NCBI GenBank assembly: GCA_019245755.1
Contig: JAFARC010000061.1
Coordinates: 1 to 64,000 of the forward strand
Source of the DNA: Mycobacteriaceae bacterium
GTDB lineage: Bacteria; Actinomycetota; Actinomycetes; Mycobacteriales; Mycobacteriaceae
Reading direction: 5' to 3'
DNA length: 64,000 nucleotides
A program made the position numbers and the translations under genes. Below are positions 25,281 through 33,625 of the stretch, piece after piece. Below the pieces are notes generated by a model. The model was not told the DNA's origin. It did no database searches and saw nothing but the letters and a program-made list of their open reading frames with translations. Numbering within the stretch: position 1 is the first letter of the stretch; each line of letters opens with the position of its first letter.

Positions 25281-27695
25281 GTGAGCGCCGAGCCGCCGCT
25301 GCACGGCTATGTCGTCGTCGACCTCTCGACTGGAATCGCCGGCGCCTACTGCACCAAGCTGCTGGCCGACGGCGGTGCCGAAGTGATCAAAGTCGAACCA
25401 CCGGAAGGCGATCCGCTGCGCAGGTGGTCGGCATCCGGGGCCGTGATCGACGCCGATCGCGATGGCGCGTTGTTCGGTTTCCTGGCTTGCTCGAAATACA
25501 GCGTCGTCGCCGACCCGCAGAGCGCCGCTGACAGCGAGTTCGTCGCGGAGCTGCTCGCCAGCGCGGACGCCGTTGTGTGGTCCGGCGGTTCGCGTATCTG
25601 TGAGCAGTCGTCGCTAACGCCGGCTGAGATTCATCGCAGACATCCACACCTGACCGTCACCGCGATCACGGCGTTCGGACTCGAGGGGCCATGGCGCGAC
25701 CGGGCGGCGACCGAGTTCACGCTGCAGGCCTGGTCGGGCGGGATCATGGGAATCGGCCGCGGGTCGGCGCAGCGGGCACCGGTGTTCGTCGGCGGGCAGG
25801 TGGGTGACTGGCTGACGGGAGCCTATGCCGCTGCGGCCACACTGAGCTCACGGACACGGTCGCTGCGCGACGGCGCCGGCGAACTCGTCGACCTGTCCAT
25901 GCTGGAAACCCATATCGTCGGCCTCACCTACTATCCGGTGACGTACTTCCAGATGCTCGGGCGGCCCTGGCGCACCCAGCGCAGGCGCACCGTGCCCGGG
26001 ATCGCGGAGGCCAAAGATGGTCTGGTCGCGTTAGGATGCGGTACCGCGCAGCAGTGGTTCGACTTGTGCGCGATGGTGGGCCGCCCGGAGTGGATCGACG
26101 AAGAGTCGCCGCTGTCGATCACCGAGCAGGCCAACGAGCGGGCACCCGAAATCTACAGTTGGCTCAAGGACCACGCCGTCGACGAGATCCGCCAGCTGGC
26201 ATCGGCGTTCCGGATACCCAACGCCCCGGTCGGCAACGGTGCGAACATCGCTGAGATGGACCATTTCCGGGCCCGCGGATCGCTCGTCGACAATCCTCGG
26301 GACGGTTTCCGCCAGCCTGCCCATCCCTACCGGTTGAGCCCGGTACGGCTGGGATCGCCGCGGCCGGCGCCGCGCCTGGGTGAGCACACCGAGTGTTACC
26401 GTTCGGCACACCGGGTGCCGCGTTCGCCCACGGTCGCGAGCAGAGCCCCGGATCGGCTGCCGTTCAGTGGTTTACGGATCCTGGACATGACCACGTTCTG
26501 GGCCGGCCCGGCATGCACACATGTGCTTGCCCTGCTTGGCGCGGAGCTGATCCACCTGGAATCCACGTCCCGACCGGACGGGACCCGGCTGATCGCCGGG
26601 GTGCCGGTCAGCGAAGACCAGTGGTGGGAGAAGTCGCCGATCTTCTGTGCGCTGAACGGCAACAAGAAGAGCTTGACGCTGGACTTTCAGACCGAACGGG
26701 GGCGGGAGATACTGAGCCGCCTGATCACGACGTGCGATGTGATCGTCGAGAACTACACCCCCCGGGTGATGGACCACATCGGACTCGACTTCACCGCCGT
26801 GCAGGCATTGCGACCCGACGCCATCTTGGTGCGGATGCCCGGCTTCGGGTTAAACGGTCCGTGGCGCGACAATCCGGCGTTCGCCTATGTGATCGAGGAT
26901 GCGTCGGGTCTGAGCTGGTTGACCGGTCATCCGGACGAAACACCATACGAGCCGTACTCGGTCGGTGACCCGAACGCGGGCATCCATGCGCTCAACGCGC
27001 TGTTGCTCGCACTGGAACACCGGCGGCGCACCGGTCAGGGCGTGCTGGTCGAGGCCGCGATGGTGGACGCCGCACTCAACATCGCCGCAGAGCAAGTCAT
27101 CGAGTACTCGGCCTATGGCAATCTGCTGATGCGCGACGGGAACCGCGGACCCACGGCCGCACCGCAAAACCTTTACCAGACCAATGAGATCGACGAATTC
27201 GGCGGCAGGGACTGCTGGGTCGCGGTGGCGGTGGTCACCGACGAGCAGTGGGTGGGCCTGCGCAAGGCGATCGGCTCACCGGGCTGGGCGATGGATCCGC
27301 TGCTGTGCGGCGTCCACGGCCGACGCCAGCACCACGATCTGATCGACAAGCAGCTGTCCGCGTGGTGCCGGGAACGCAGCGGCGACAAGATCGTTGCGAC
27401 TCTTTGGGACGCCGGCGTTCCGGTGGCGAAAGTGATGCAACCGCATCGTCAAACGGAGCTACCGCAGCTGGCCTTCCGAGGCTTCTTCGAGAACGTGGAC
27501 CATCCGGTGAATCCCACCGCGGCGCACAGCACCTTGCCGATGAGGTTTTCAAAGGGCCCGACGCACCTGCATAGGCGTCATGCGCCGTTGCTGGGACAGC
27601 ACAACGGCGAGCTGCTGGCCGAATTGGGGCTGAGCGCAGAAGAGATTGCCGACCTTGAAGCGCAGGGCGTAATCGGGACGACCCCGTCGATGTAG
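25281..27695 (+). CDS. Fused tandem CaiB/BaiF family CoA-transferase
   Basis: 804 aa, about twice the usual length of 400. Domain 1 (about 5-370) has VVVDLSTGIAGAYCTKLLAD and catalytic Asp176 in GGQVGDWLTG; domain 2 (about 393-800) has LRILDMTTFWAGPACTHVLA and Asp563 in SVGDPNAG. Both Asp residues needed for the acyl-enzyme mechanism are kept. The family moves CoA between thioesters and free acids, activating catabolic acids without ATP. Family III transferases are interlocked dimers, so the fusion could create a covalent heterodimer. GTG start, 3 bp after the crotonase gene. Confidence 0.9.
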   Translation: MSAEPPLHGYVVVDLSTGIAGAYCTKLLADGGAEVIKVEPPEGDPLRRWSASGAVIDADRDGALFGFLACSKYSVVADPQSAADSEFVAELLASADAVVWSGGSRICEQSSLTPAEIHRRHPHLTVTAITAFGLEGPWRDRAATEFTLQAWSGGIMGIGRGSAQRAPVFVGGQVGDWLTGAYAAAATLSSRTRSLRDGAGELVDLSMLETHIVGLTYYPVTYFQMLGRPWRTQRRRTVPGIAEAKDGLVALGCGTAQQWFDLCAMVGRPEWIDEESPLSITEQANERAPEIYSWLKDHAVDEIRQLASAFRIPNAPVGNGANIAEMDHFRARGSLVDNPRDGFRQPAHPYRLSPVRLGSPRPAPRLGEHTECYRSAHRVPRSPTVASRAPDRLPFSGLRILDMTTFWAGPACTHVLALLGAELIHLESTSRPDGTRLIAGVPVSEDQWWEKSPIFCALNGNKKSLTLDFQTERGREILSRLITTCDVIVENYTPRVMDHIGLDFTAVQALRPDAILVRMPGFGLNGPWRDNPAFAYVIEDASGLSWLTGHPDETPYEPYSVGDPNAGIHALNALLLALEHRRRTGQGVLVEAAMVDAALNIAAEQVIEYSAYGNLLMRDGNRGPTAAPQNLYQTNEIDEFGGRDCWVAVAVVTDEQWVGLRKAIGSPGWAMDPLLCGVHGRRQHHDLIDKQLSAWCRERSGDKIVATLWDAGVPVAKVMQPHRQTELPQLAFRGFFENVDHPVNPTAAHSTLPMRFSKGPTHLHRRHAPLLGQHNGELLAELGLSAEEIADLEAQGVIGTTPSM

Positions 27696-27728
27696 GAGCG
27701 TAGCGATGCGAAAGGGACGTCGTGAGCA

Positions 27729-29180
27729 TCAGCGGCGGGTGGCCACCGCGATCGACTTGATGTCGAGGTAGCCGTCGATCCCTTCGCGGCCCAGTTCGCG
27801 GCCGTATCCGCTGGCCTTGACCCCACCGAACGGGGCGTAGGGGTCCATGGTGTAGCCCTGGTTGACACCGAAGGTGCCGGTGCGGATGCGGGTCGCCACG
27901 GCGAAACCGTGGTCGAGGTCGTCAGTCCAGACCGAACCGGCCAGCCCGTAATCGGAGTCGTTGGCGATGCGCACCGCGTCATCCTCGGCGTCGTACGGGA
28001 TGACGGTGAGCACGGGGCCAAAGATTTCCTCCCGGGCGATGCGCATGTCGTTGTCGGCATCGCTGAACAGCGTGGGCTGCACGTACCAGCCGCGCTCGAT
28101 GCCGGGCGGCATACCCGGGCCGCCGACGACGAGGCGCGCGCCCTCGCACTGGCCCGCCGCGATGTAGTCGGTGACGCGCCGCCGGTGACGCCGGGTCACC
28201 AGTGGGCCCAACTGCGTGGTCGGGTCGGCGGGGTCGCCCACCCGCAGGGCTCGCAACTCGGCGGCGAGTGCGTCGACAAACACGTCGCTTCGACTGGCGG
28301 GAACGAGGACTCGCGTCAGGGCGTTACAGAGCTGGCCGCCGTTGGACAGGCTGGCCGAGCGGATCCCGGAGGCGACGGCCGCGGGGTCGGCGTCAGCAAG
28401 GATGATCGCCGCAGACTTGCCGCCCAGTTCGAGGCTGACTTTCTTCAGACCGGCGGCGCATGCCGTCGCGACGTGCTTGCCGGCGGCCGTCGAACCGGTG
28501 AACGACACCTTGTCCACGCCGGGGTGGCCGACCAGGTGTTCGCCGGCCGTGGCGTCACCGGGAAGCACGCTGACGACCCCACGCGGTAGGCCGATCTCAT
28601 CGAGCAACTTCGCCAGCAGCAGCGCGTCGAGCGGTGATTCCGCAGCCGGTTTCACCACCACCGAGCAGCCGGCCAGCAGCGCTGGCACCAGCTTGGTGAC
28701 GATGAGGAACTGTGGCATGTTCCACGGCACGATCGCCGCCACTACGCCGACCGGCTCCTTGCGGATATGGATGTCCGCGCCATACAAGCCCCGCCGCATC
28801 TCCTGCCAGGGGTGTGCTTCGGCGAGATCGCAGAAGGCATTGATCATCGTCCATGGCAGGCTGACCTGAGCCCGGCCGGCGAAGGTGATCGGGGCGCCCA
28901 TCTCGGCGGTGATCAGATCGGCCATCTCCGATCGCCGTTCGCCGTAGACGTGCGCTAACCGGCGCACCGCGTCGATGCGCTCAGAGGGGTCCAGCCGCGG
29001 CCACGGCCCCGCGTCGAATGCCGCACGCGCCGACCCGACAGCGGCGTTGACATCGTCACGGCCGGCCGCGGCGACACGGGCGACGGGCGCCTCGGTGTGC
29101 GGCGAGATCACCTCGATCACCGCATCGGTGCTGGGCGGCGCCCACCGTCCGCCGATGAACAGCGCATCTTCGCGGTGCAT
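27729..29180 (-). CDS. NAD(P)-dependent aldehyde dehydrogenase
   Basis: 483 aa from ATG 29180 (GGGGAGGAC upstream). Catalytic elements are N154 (VPWNMPQF), K177 (VVKPAAESP), E251 (LELGGKS) and C285 (GGQLCNALTR). It oxidises an aldehyde to the acid, probably an intermediate of the neighbouring Rieske or CoA-transferase pathways. It is divergent from the Rieske gene at 29359; the 178-bp gap holds a match to the MarR operator. Substrate not predictable. Confidence 0.9.
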   Translation of the reverse strand: MHREDALFIGGRWAPPSTDAVIEVISPHTEAPVARVAAAGRDDVNAAVGSARAAFDAGPWPRLDPSERIDAVRRLAHVYGERRSEMADLITAEMGAPITFAGRAQVSLPWTMINAFCDLAEAHPWQEMRRGLYGADIHIRKEPVGVVAAIVPWNMPQFLIVTKLVPALLAGCSVVVKPAAESPLDALLLAKLLDEIGLPRGVVSVLPGDATAGEHLVGHPGVDKVSFTGSTAAGKHVATACAAGLKKVSLELGGKSAAIILADADPAAVASGIRSASLSNGGQLCNALTRVLVPASRSDVFVDALAAELRALRVGDPADPTTQLGPLVTRRHRRRVTDYIAAGQCEGARLVVGGPGMPPGIERGWYVQPTLFSDADNDMRIAREEIFGPVLTVIPYDAEDDAVRIANDSDYGLAGSVWTDDLDHGFAVATRIRTGTFGVNQGYTMDPYAPFGGVKASGYGRELGREGIDGYLDIKSIAVATRR

Positions 29181-29206
29181 CGATGTCCTCCCCGGCGGAC
29201 GCAATA

Positions 29207-29218
29207 TCAACTACTTGT
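29207..29218. promoter_or_regulatory. Putative MarR-type site in ALDH/Rieske divergent promoter
   Basis: TCAACTACTTGT matches 10 of 12 bases of the palindrome TCAAGTACTTGA found before the SDR at 32803. A TTGTGA (29215-29220) overlaps it as a possible -35 box for the Rieske gene, with an AT-rich CATATAC about 15 bases further on. Control by the MarR protein encoded at 32267 is inferred. Confidence 0.45.
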
Positions 29219-29358
29219 GATTAGGGGTTCCAGCATATACGGTCAGCCCTGCGGGCTCCGGCAGGCCCCTTCCGAGCGCGACCGGTGATTGGCGAAGCGC
29301 CGTTCGGTCGGGGCTGCGTCGGACCGGCCGTGAACATCCCCGGTCGAGAGGAGTAGGC

Positions 29359-30624
29359 ATGGCTCGTTTCCCCAAGCCGCCGGAAGGCAGCTGGACGGAG
29401 CATTACCCCGAGCTGGGAACCGCGCCGGTATGTTATGAGGACTCCATCTCCCCGGAGTTCTACGCATTGGAGCGGCAGGCGATCTTCAAGCGGGCATGGC
29501 TCAATGTCGGTCGAGTGGAGCAGCTTTCACGCAAGGGTAGCTATTTCACCAAGGAGCTGAAGGTCGTCAACACGTCGATCATCGTGGTGCGCAACGCCGA
29601 AGGCGAGGTCAAGGCGTTCCACAACATCTGCCGCCACCGTGGCAACAAGCTGGTGTGGAACGACATGCCGCTGGAGGAGACCAGGGGTGTGTGCCGGCAG
29701 TTCACGTGCAAGTACCACGCCTGGCGCTACGACCTGGACGGCAAGCTGACCCACGTTCAGCAGGAGAGCGAGTTCTTCGACCTGGACAAGAGCGACTACG
29801 GACTCGTGCCGGTGCACTGTGACGTGTGGGAAGGCTTCGTTTTCGTCAACTTCGCGGCGGAGCCCGAGCAGCCGCTGCGCCAGTTTCTGGGTCCGATGAT
29901 CACCGCGCTCGAGGGCTACCCGTTCGGGATGATGACCTCGCGGTGGCAGTACCGATCACAGGTCAACGCGAACTGGAAGCTGTACATGGACGCGTTCCAG
30001 GAGTTCTATCACGCGCCGGTGTTGCATGCGAATCAGTCGCCCGCGAAATACTCCAAAGCCGCCGCCGAGGCCGGTTTCGAGGCACCGTACTACCGTATCG
30101 AAGGGCCGCACCGGCTGGTCAGCACATCGGGGGTGCGGGCTTGGGAGATGGACGTGGACATGCGAAAGCCCATCGAGGACATCTGCCGCAGCGGGTTGTT
30201 CGGACCATGGGACCAGCCGGATTTGGGCGAGCTGCCCCCCGGAGTTAACCCGGCCAGATGTAACCCATGGGGGCTGGACTCTTTTCAGCTATTCCCCAAC
30301 TTCGTGATCCTGATCTGGGGACAGGGCTGGTACCTGACCTACCACTACTGGCCAACGTCGTATCACAGCCACATCTTCGAGGGCACCTTGTATTTCCCGG
30401 CGCCGCGCAGTGCCCGAGACCGCGTCGCCCAGGAATTGGCCGCGGTGTCGTTCAAGGAATACGGCTTGCAAGACGCCAACACGCTCGAGGCCACCCAAAC
30501 GATGATCGAATCCCGCGCCGTGGACAGATTCCTGCTCAACGATCAGGAGGTGTTACTGCGACACCTGCACAAGGAAACCGCGGCCTGGGTGGACGAGTAC
30601 CAGCGCAAGACGGTTGGGGTGTAA
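29359..30624 (+). CDS. Rieske aromatic ring-hydroxylating oxygenase, alpha subunit (module 1)
   Basis: 421 aa. Rieske ligands C91-R-H93 and C117-K-Y-H120 are separated by 23 residues, against the usual 15-17; the insert (NDMPLEETRG) is shared by both paralogues here. The mononuclear iron site is E215-F-Y-H218-x4-H223 with Glu where most dioxygenases have the bridging Asp, as in carnitine/choline monooxygenases. It would hydroxylate or demethylate its substrate with electrons from separate reductase and ferredoxin. No beta subunit, ferredoxin or reductase is adjacent. An uncharacterised 109-aa protein and an amidohydrolase follow in the operon. Confidence 0.9.
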   Translation: MARFPKPPEGSWTEHYPELGTAPVCYEDSISPEFYALERQAIFKRAWLNVGRVEQLSRKGSYFTKELKVVNTSIIVVRNAEGEVKAFHNICRHRGNKLVWNDMPLEETRGVCRQFTCKYHAWRYDLDGKLTHVQQESEFFDLDKSDYGLVPVHCDVWEGFVFVNFAAEPEQPLRQFLGPMITALEGYPFGMMTSRWQYRSQVNANWKLYMDAFQEFYHAPVLHANQSPAKYSKAAAEAGFEAPYYRIEGPHRLVSTSGVRAWEMDVDMRKPIEDICRSGLFGPWDQPDLGELPPGVNPARCNPWGLDSFQLFPNFVILIWGQGWYLTYHYWPTSYHSHIFEGTLYFPAPRSARDRVAQELAAVSFKEYGLQDANTLEATQTMIESRAVDRFLLNDQEVLLRHLHKETAAWVDEYQRKTVGV

Positions 30625-30627
30625 GAG

Positions 30628-30957
30628 ATGAGCGCCAAGCTGCCGGCCGAATTCGCCGATTTGGAGGCGTTCTCCGAATGGTGCCTCCCGAGCGAACCGC
30701 AGCGCTATCACAAGCGGCTGAACAGCTCGATGCAGCACATGCAGGCTTTCTACGACGCGATCACGCCGCGCGCAGAGGACGCGATCTGCTACTGCGACAC
30801 GTTCCCGCTCGAGGACATGCCCGATGACGTCCTTAATCTGATGCACCTGCTGTACTCGATGATCATGGTGTCGTTCCCGGTGGAGTGTTGGAAGCAGCCA
30901 CGCGTGCCCGACTCCGGCGCCTCCACCCTCGACTGTGCCGCCGAACCCGTTCCGTGA
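30628..30957 (+). CDS. Conserved small protein paired with Rieske oxygenases (module 1)
   Basis: 109 aa, soluble, mostly helical by composition and acidic. It shares with the proteins at 34891 and 47134 the pattern F-A-x-[IL]-E-x-F, W-C-L, E-x-x-R-[YW], K-R, M-x-x-M-Q-x-F-[YH]-D, FPL-[ED]-DMP-[DE]-D and H-L-x-[YQ]-S. Each copy directly follows a Rieske alpha gene (3 bp here), so it is likely an accessory or regulatory subunit. It does not look like the NTF2-fold beta subunit of dioxygenases. No named domain is recognised. Confidence 0.85.
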   Translation: MSAKLPAEFADLEAFSEWCLPSEPQRYHKRLNSSMQHMQAFYDAITPRAEDAICYCDTFPLEDMPDDVLNLMHLLYSMIMVSFPVECWKQPRVPDSGASTLDCAAEPVP

Positions 30958-32213
30958 CCGATGTGATCGTGCTGCGGGCTGCCCGCTGGGCCGACATCGA
31001 CGCCGGGCAGGTCCGGTCACCGGCGATCATCGTCGTGGAGGGCAACCGCATCACCGCGGTCAATCCTGCTGAGCCGCCGCCTGCGCCGGCCACCGAGGTC
31101 GATCTCGGCGATGTGACGCTGCTGCCCGGGCTGATGGACATGGAGCTCAACCTGCTCATCGGCGGTCCCGGCGGCCCGGAGGGACTGCCGTCACCCCTGC
31201 ACGGTGTGCAGGACGACCCCGCGTACCGCACCCTGCGGGGTGCGGTCAACGCCCGCACCACCCTTGACGCCGGCTTCACGACGGTGCGCAACCTGGGTCT
31301 GATGGTCAAGACCGGCGGGTACCTGCTGGATGTGGCGCTACAACGCGCGATCGACCAGGGCTGGCACACCGGTCCGCGCGTCGTTCCGGCCGGGCACGCC
31401 GTGACACCCTACGGTGGTCATCTGGATCCGACGGTGTTCCAGCGGCTGGCGCCGGGCATCATGCCGCTGAGCGTGGCCGAGGGCATCGCCAACGGGGTAC
31501 CAGACGTGCGGGCGTGCGTGCGCTACCAGATCCGCCATGGCGCCAAGGTGATCAAGGTGTCGGCATCCGGCGGCGTGATGTCGCACAGTACCCCACCGGG
31601 TTCCCAGCAGTACTCCGACGAAGAGTTCACAGCGATCGCCGACGAAGCGCACCGCGCCGGGGTGCGGGTAGCGGCGCACGCCATCGGGGACAGTGCGATA
31701 CGGGCGTGCATCAGGGCCGGGATCGACTGCATCGAACACGGGTTTCTGGCCACGGAAGCGACTATCGAGATGATGGTCGACCATGGAACCTTCCTCGTGT
31801 CGACCACGTATCTGACCGAAGCGCTGGCCGTCGACCGAGTCGCCCCGGAGCTGCGTAAGAAAGCCGCCGAGGTGTTTCCGCGCGCTAAATCGATGCTGCC
31901 CAAGGCCATTGCGGCCGGTGTGAAAATCGCCTGCGGTACCGACGCGCCGGCGATTCCGCACGGGCAGAACGCCAAGGAGTTGTGCGCGTTGGTGGACCGC
32001 GGCATGAGGCCGATGCAGGCACTGCGCGCAGCCACGGTGACCAGCGCCGAACTGATAGAAGCCGACGACCAGCTCGGCCGCCTCGCACCGGGTTATGTCG
32101 CCGACATCATCGCCGTGCCCGGCGACCCGTCGCGCGACATCGCCACCACTCTGGACGTGCGGTTCGTGATGAAGGACGGCCAAATTTACAAGCGGGCGCC
32201 AGCGTCGACATAG
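30954..32213 (+). CDS. Amidohydrolase family protein (imidazolonepropionase/Xaa-Pro hydrolase-like), altered metal site
   Basis: 419 aa from GTG 30954, overlapping the previous stop as GTGA. Beta-sandwich then TIM barrel. The barrel Lys (K201 in KVIKVSASGG), H242 (AAHAIG), H262 (EHGF) and terminal Asp (GTDAP) are present. The family's first metal pair, normally D-x-H-x-H after LLPGL, reads MDMELNL, so both His are replaced by Glu64 and Asn66. Its paralogue at 45883 has the same change. It may hydrolyse a cyclic amide, lactone or N-acyl compound with one metal, or do a different reaction. It is read with the Rieske pair. Confidence 0.85.
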   Translation: MTDVIVLRAARWADIDAGQVRSPAIIVVEGNRITAVNPAEPPPAPATEVDLGDVTLLPGLMDMELNLLIGGPGGPEGLPSPLHGVQDDPAYRTLRGAVNARTTLDAGFTTVRNLGLMVKTGGYLLDVALQRAIDQGWHTGPRVVPAGHAVTPYGGHLDPTVFQRLAPGIMPLSVAEGIANGVPDVRACVRYQIRHGAKVIKVSASGGVMSHSTPPGSQQYSDEEFTAIADEAHRAGVRVAAHAIGDSAIRACIRAGIDCIEHGFLATEATIEMMVDHGTFLVSTTYLTEALAVDRVAPELRKKAAEVFPRAKSMLPKAIAAGVKIACGTDAPAIPHGQNAKELCALVDRGMRPMQALRAATVTSAELIEADDQLGRLAPGYVADIIAVPGDPSRDIATTLDVRFVMKDGQIYKRAPAST

Positions 32214-32266
32214 GCGTGGCGCCAGTCCCGCGGTCGCGGCCCCGGGATTTGCGGCAGGAGACGAGC

Positions 32267-32719
32267 ATGGAACTCACCGATAAGATCTTGTGGCTCCTCA
32301 AGCAAGCCTTCTACTTTTCGCTGAAAACGGTCAACGATGCCATCAGCGGCCACGGGGTTACCACCGCGCAGATCGGCCTGATGCGCCAGCTGGCCAACGA
32401 GCCCGGGCTGTCGGGCGCCGAACTGGCCCGAAGATTGTTGATCAGCCCGCAGGGGGTGCAGCTGGCGCTGACCGCCCTGGAGCGCCGCGGCCTAGTCGAA
32501 CGCAAGCAAGACCCCCAGCACGGACGGATCCTGCAGGCGTATCTCACCGACCAGGGACGCGCGGTCACCGCCGCGGTGCTCGCCGACGCGCTGGCGGCCC
32601 ACGAGCAGGTGTTCGGCGTCCTCGACGATCGGGAGCAGCAGCTCCTGCACGACCTGCTCGCCCGGGTCGTCGAGCAGGGCACCGGGCACATCTTGTTCAG
32701 CGAACATCCCGACTCCTGA
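32267..32719 (+). CDS. MarR family transcriptional regulator
   Basis: 150 aa from ATG 32267 (AGGAG 6 bases before). Winged helix-turn-helix: GLSGAELARRLLISPQGVQL for the recognition helices, LERRGLVERKQDPQHGRILQ for the wing. N- and C-terminal helices form the dimer interface. MarR proteins bind phenolic or aromatic acid ligands. Two matching palindromes sit at the promoter just downstream (32759-32795) and a weaker one at 29207, so it probably controls the SDR/Rieske operon ahead and perhaps the operon that contains it. Confidence 0.9.
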   Translation: MELTDKILWLLKQAFYFSLKTVNDAISGHGVTTAQIGLMRQLANEPGLSGAELARRLLISPQGVQLALTALERRGLVERKQDPQHGRILQAYLTDQGRAVTAAVLADALAAHEQVFGVLDDREQQLLHDLLARVVEQGTGHILFSEHPDS

Positions 32720-32758
32720 TCCGCGGAACGCAGGACGGCGTGCAACGCACGAAACATG

Positions 32759-32795
32759 TCAAGTACTTGAGGCAATATTAAGTACTTGATACTAT
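32759..32795 (+). promoter_or_regulatory. Promoter with twin MarR operators
   Basis: TCAAGTACTTGA (32759-32770) is a perfect 12-bp palindrome, and TTAAGTACTTGA (32778-32789) is a second with one mismatch, centres 19 bp apart. TTGAGG (32767-32772), 17 bases, and TACTAT (32790-32795) form a promoter interleaved with both. The expected start at about 32802 would make the mRNA from ATG 32803 leaderless. Confidence 0.75.
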
Positions 32796-32802
32796 CCCCT
32801 CG

Positions 32803-33576
32803 ATGGAGCGGACGCTCGGGAGCGGCAAACGAATGACTCGGGTCGCGGTGGTGACAGGCGGTGCGTCGGGCATGGGTGAGGCCACCTGTCACGAGCTTGG
32901 TCGGCGCGGCCACCAGCTTGCGGTGCTCGACGTCAACGCTGAGGCTGTGCAGCGGGCCTCGAAAGAGCTGCATGCCAAGGGTTTCACCGCGGTGGGTGTG
33001 GTGGTGGATGTCACGGACCGGCCGGCGGTCGAGGAAGCATTCGCCAAGGTTCGCAGCGAGCTCGGCCCAGTGGGAATTCTGGTCACCAGCGCGGGCATGG
33101 TTGACTTTGCACCTTTCGGTGAGATCACCCCGCAGGCGTGGAACCGCATCATCGATGTCAATCTGACCGGCACGTTTCACTGTTGTCAGGTCGCACTGCC
33201 TGACATGGTGGCCGCCGGGTGGGGTCGTATCGTGATGATCTCGTCGTCGAGCGCCCAGCGCGGATCGCCGTACATGGCCCATTACGCCGCGTCGAAGGGC
33301 GCGCTGTTCTCGCTGATGAAGTCGCTGGCACGCGAATACGCGGCGGTGGGGATCACCGTGAACAACATCCCGCCGTCAGGCATCGAGACGCCGATGCACC
33401 AGCACTCTCAAGCGGCGGGACACCTGGCGCCCAACGAGGTGATGGCGCAAAGCATCCCGGTGGGGCATCTGGGCACCGGCGATGACATCGCGGCTGCGGT
33501 GGGGTTCTTGACTTGCGAGGAGGCCGGTTTCATCACCGGGCAGGTGCTCGGCGTCAACGGTGGGGCCGTGATGTGA
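32803..33576 (+). CDS. SDR family oxidoreductase
   Basis: 257 aa. TGGASGMG cofactor loop, LDVNAEA (acidic residue for NAD), TSAGMVD, catalytic Ser in ISSSSAQRG and YAASKGA. ATG 32803 sits at the predicted transcription start; ATG 32833 behind GGGAG is the alternative and would drop ten residues before the Rossmann fold. It is the first gene of the operon leading to Rieske module 2 and could oxidise the alcohol or dihydrodiol made by the oxygenase. Confidence 0.87.
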   Translation: MERTLGSGKRMTRVAVVTGGASGMGEATCHELGRRGHQLAVLDVNAEAVQRASKELHAKGFTAVGVVVDVTDRPAVEEAFAKVRSELGPVGILVTSAGMVDFAPFGEITPQAWNRIIDVNLTGTFHCCQVALPDMVAAGWGRIVMISSSSAQRGSPYMAHYAASKGALFSLMKSLAREYAAVGITVNNIPPSGIETPMHQHSQAAGHLAPNEVMAQSIPVGHLGTGDDIAAAVGFLTCEEAGFITGQVLGVNGGAVM

Positions 33577-33625
33577 CGACCGCTGACGGACACAACTTCG
33601 ACGAATCAGTAACGAGGAGGCTCGC

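Noticed and set aside
25281-27695. The double CoA-transferase as a frameshift or assembly fusion of two genes
   Set aside because: The joint (about residues 370-392) is an in-frame linker without an internal start and ribosome site, and both domains are intact, so a real fusion is simpler.
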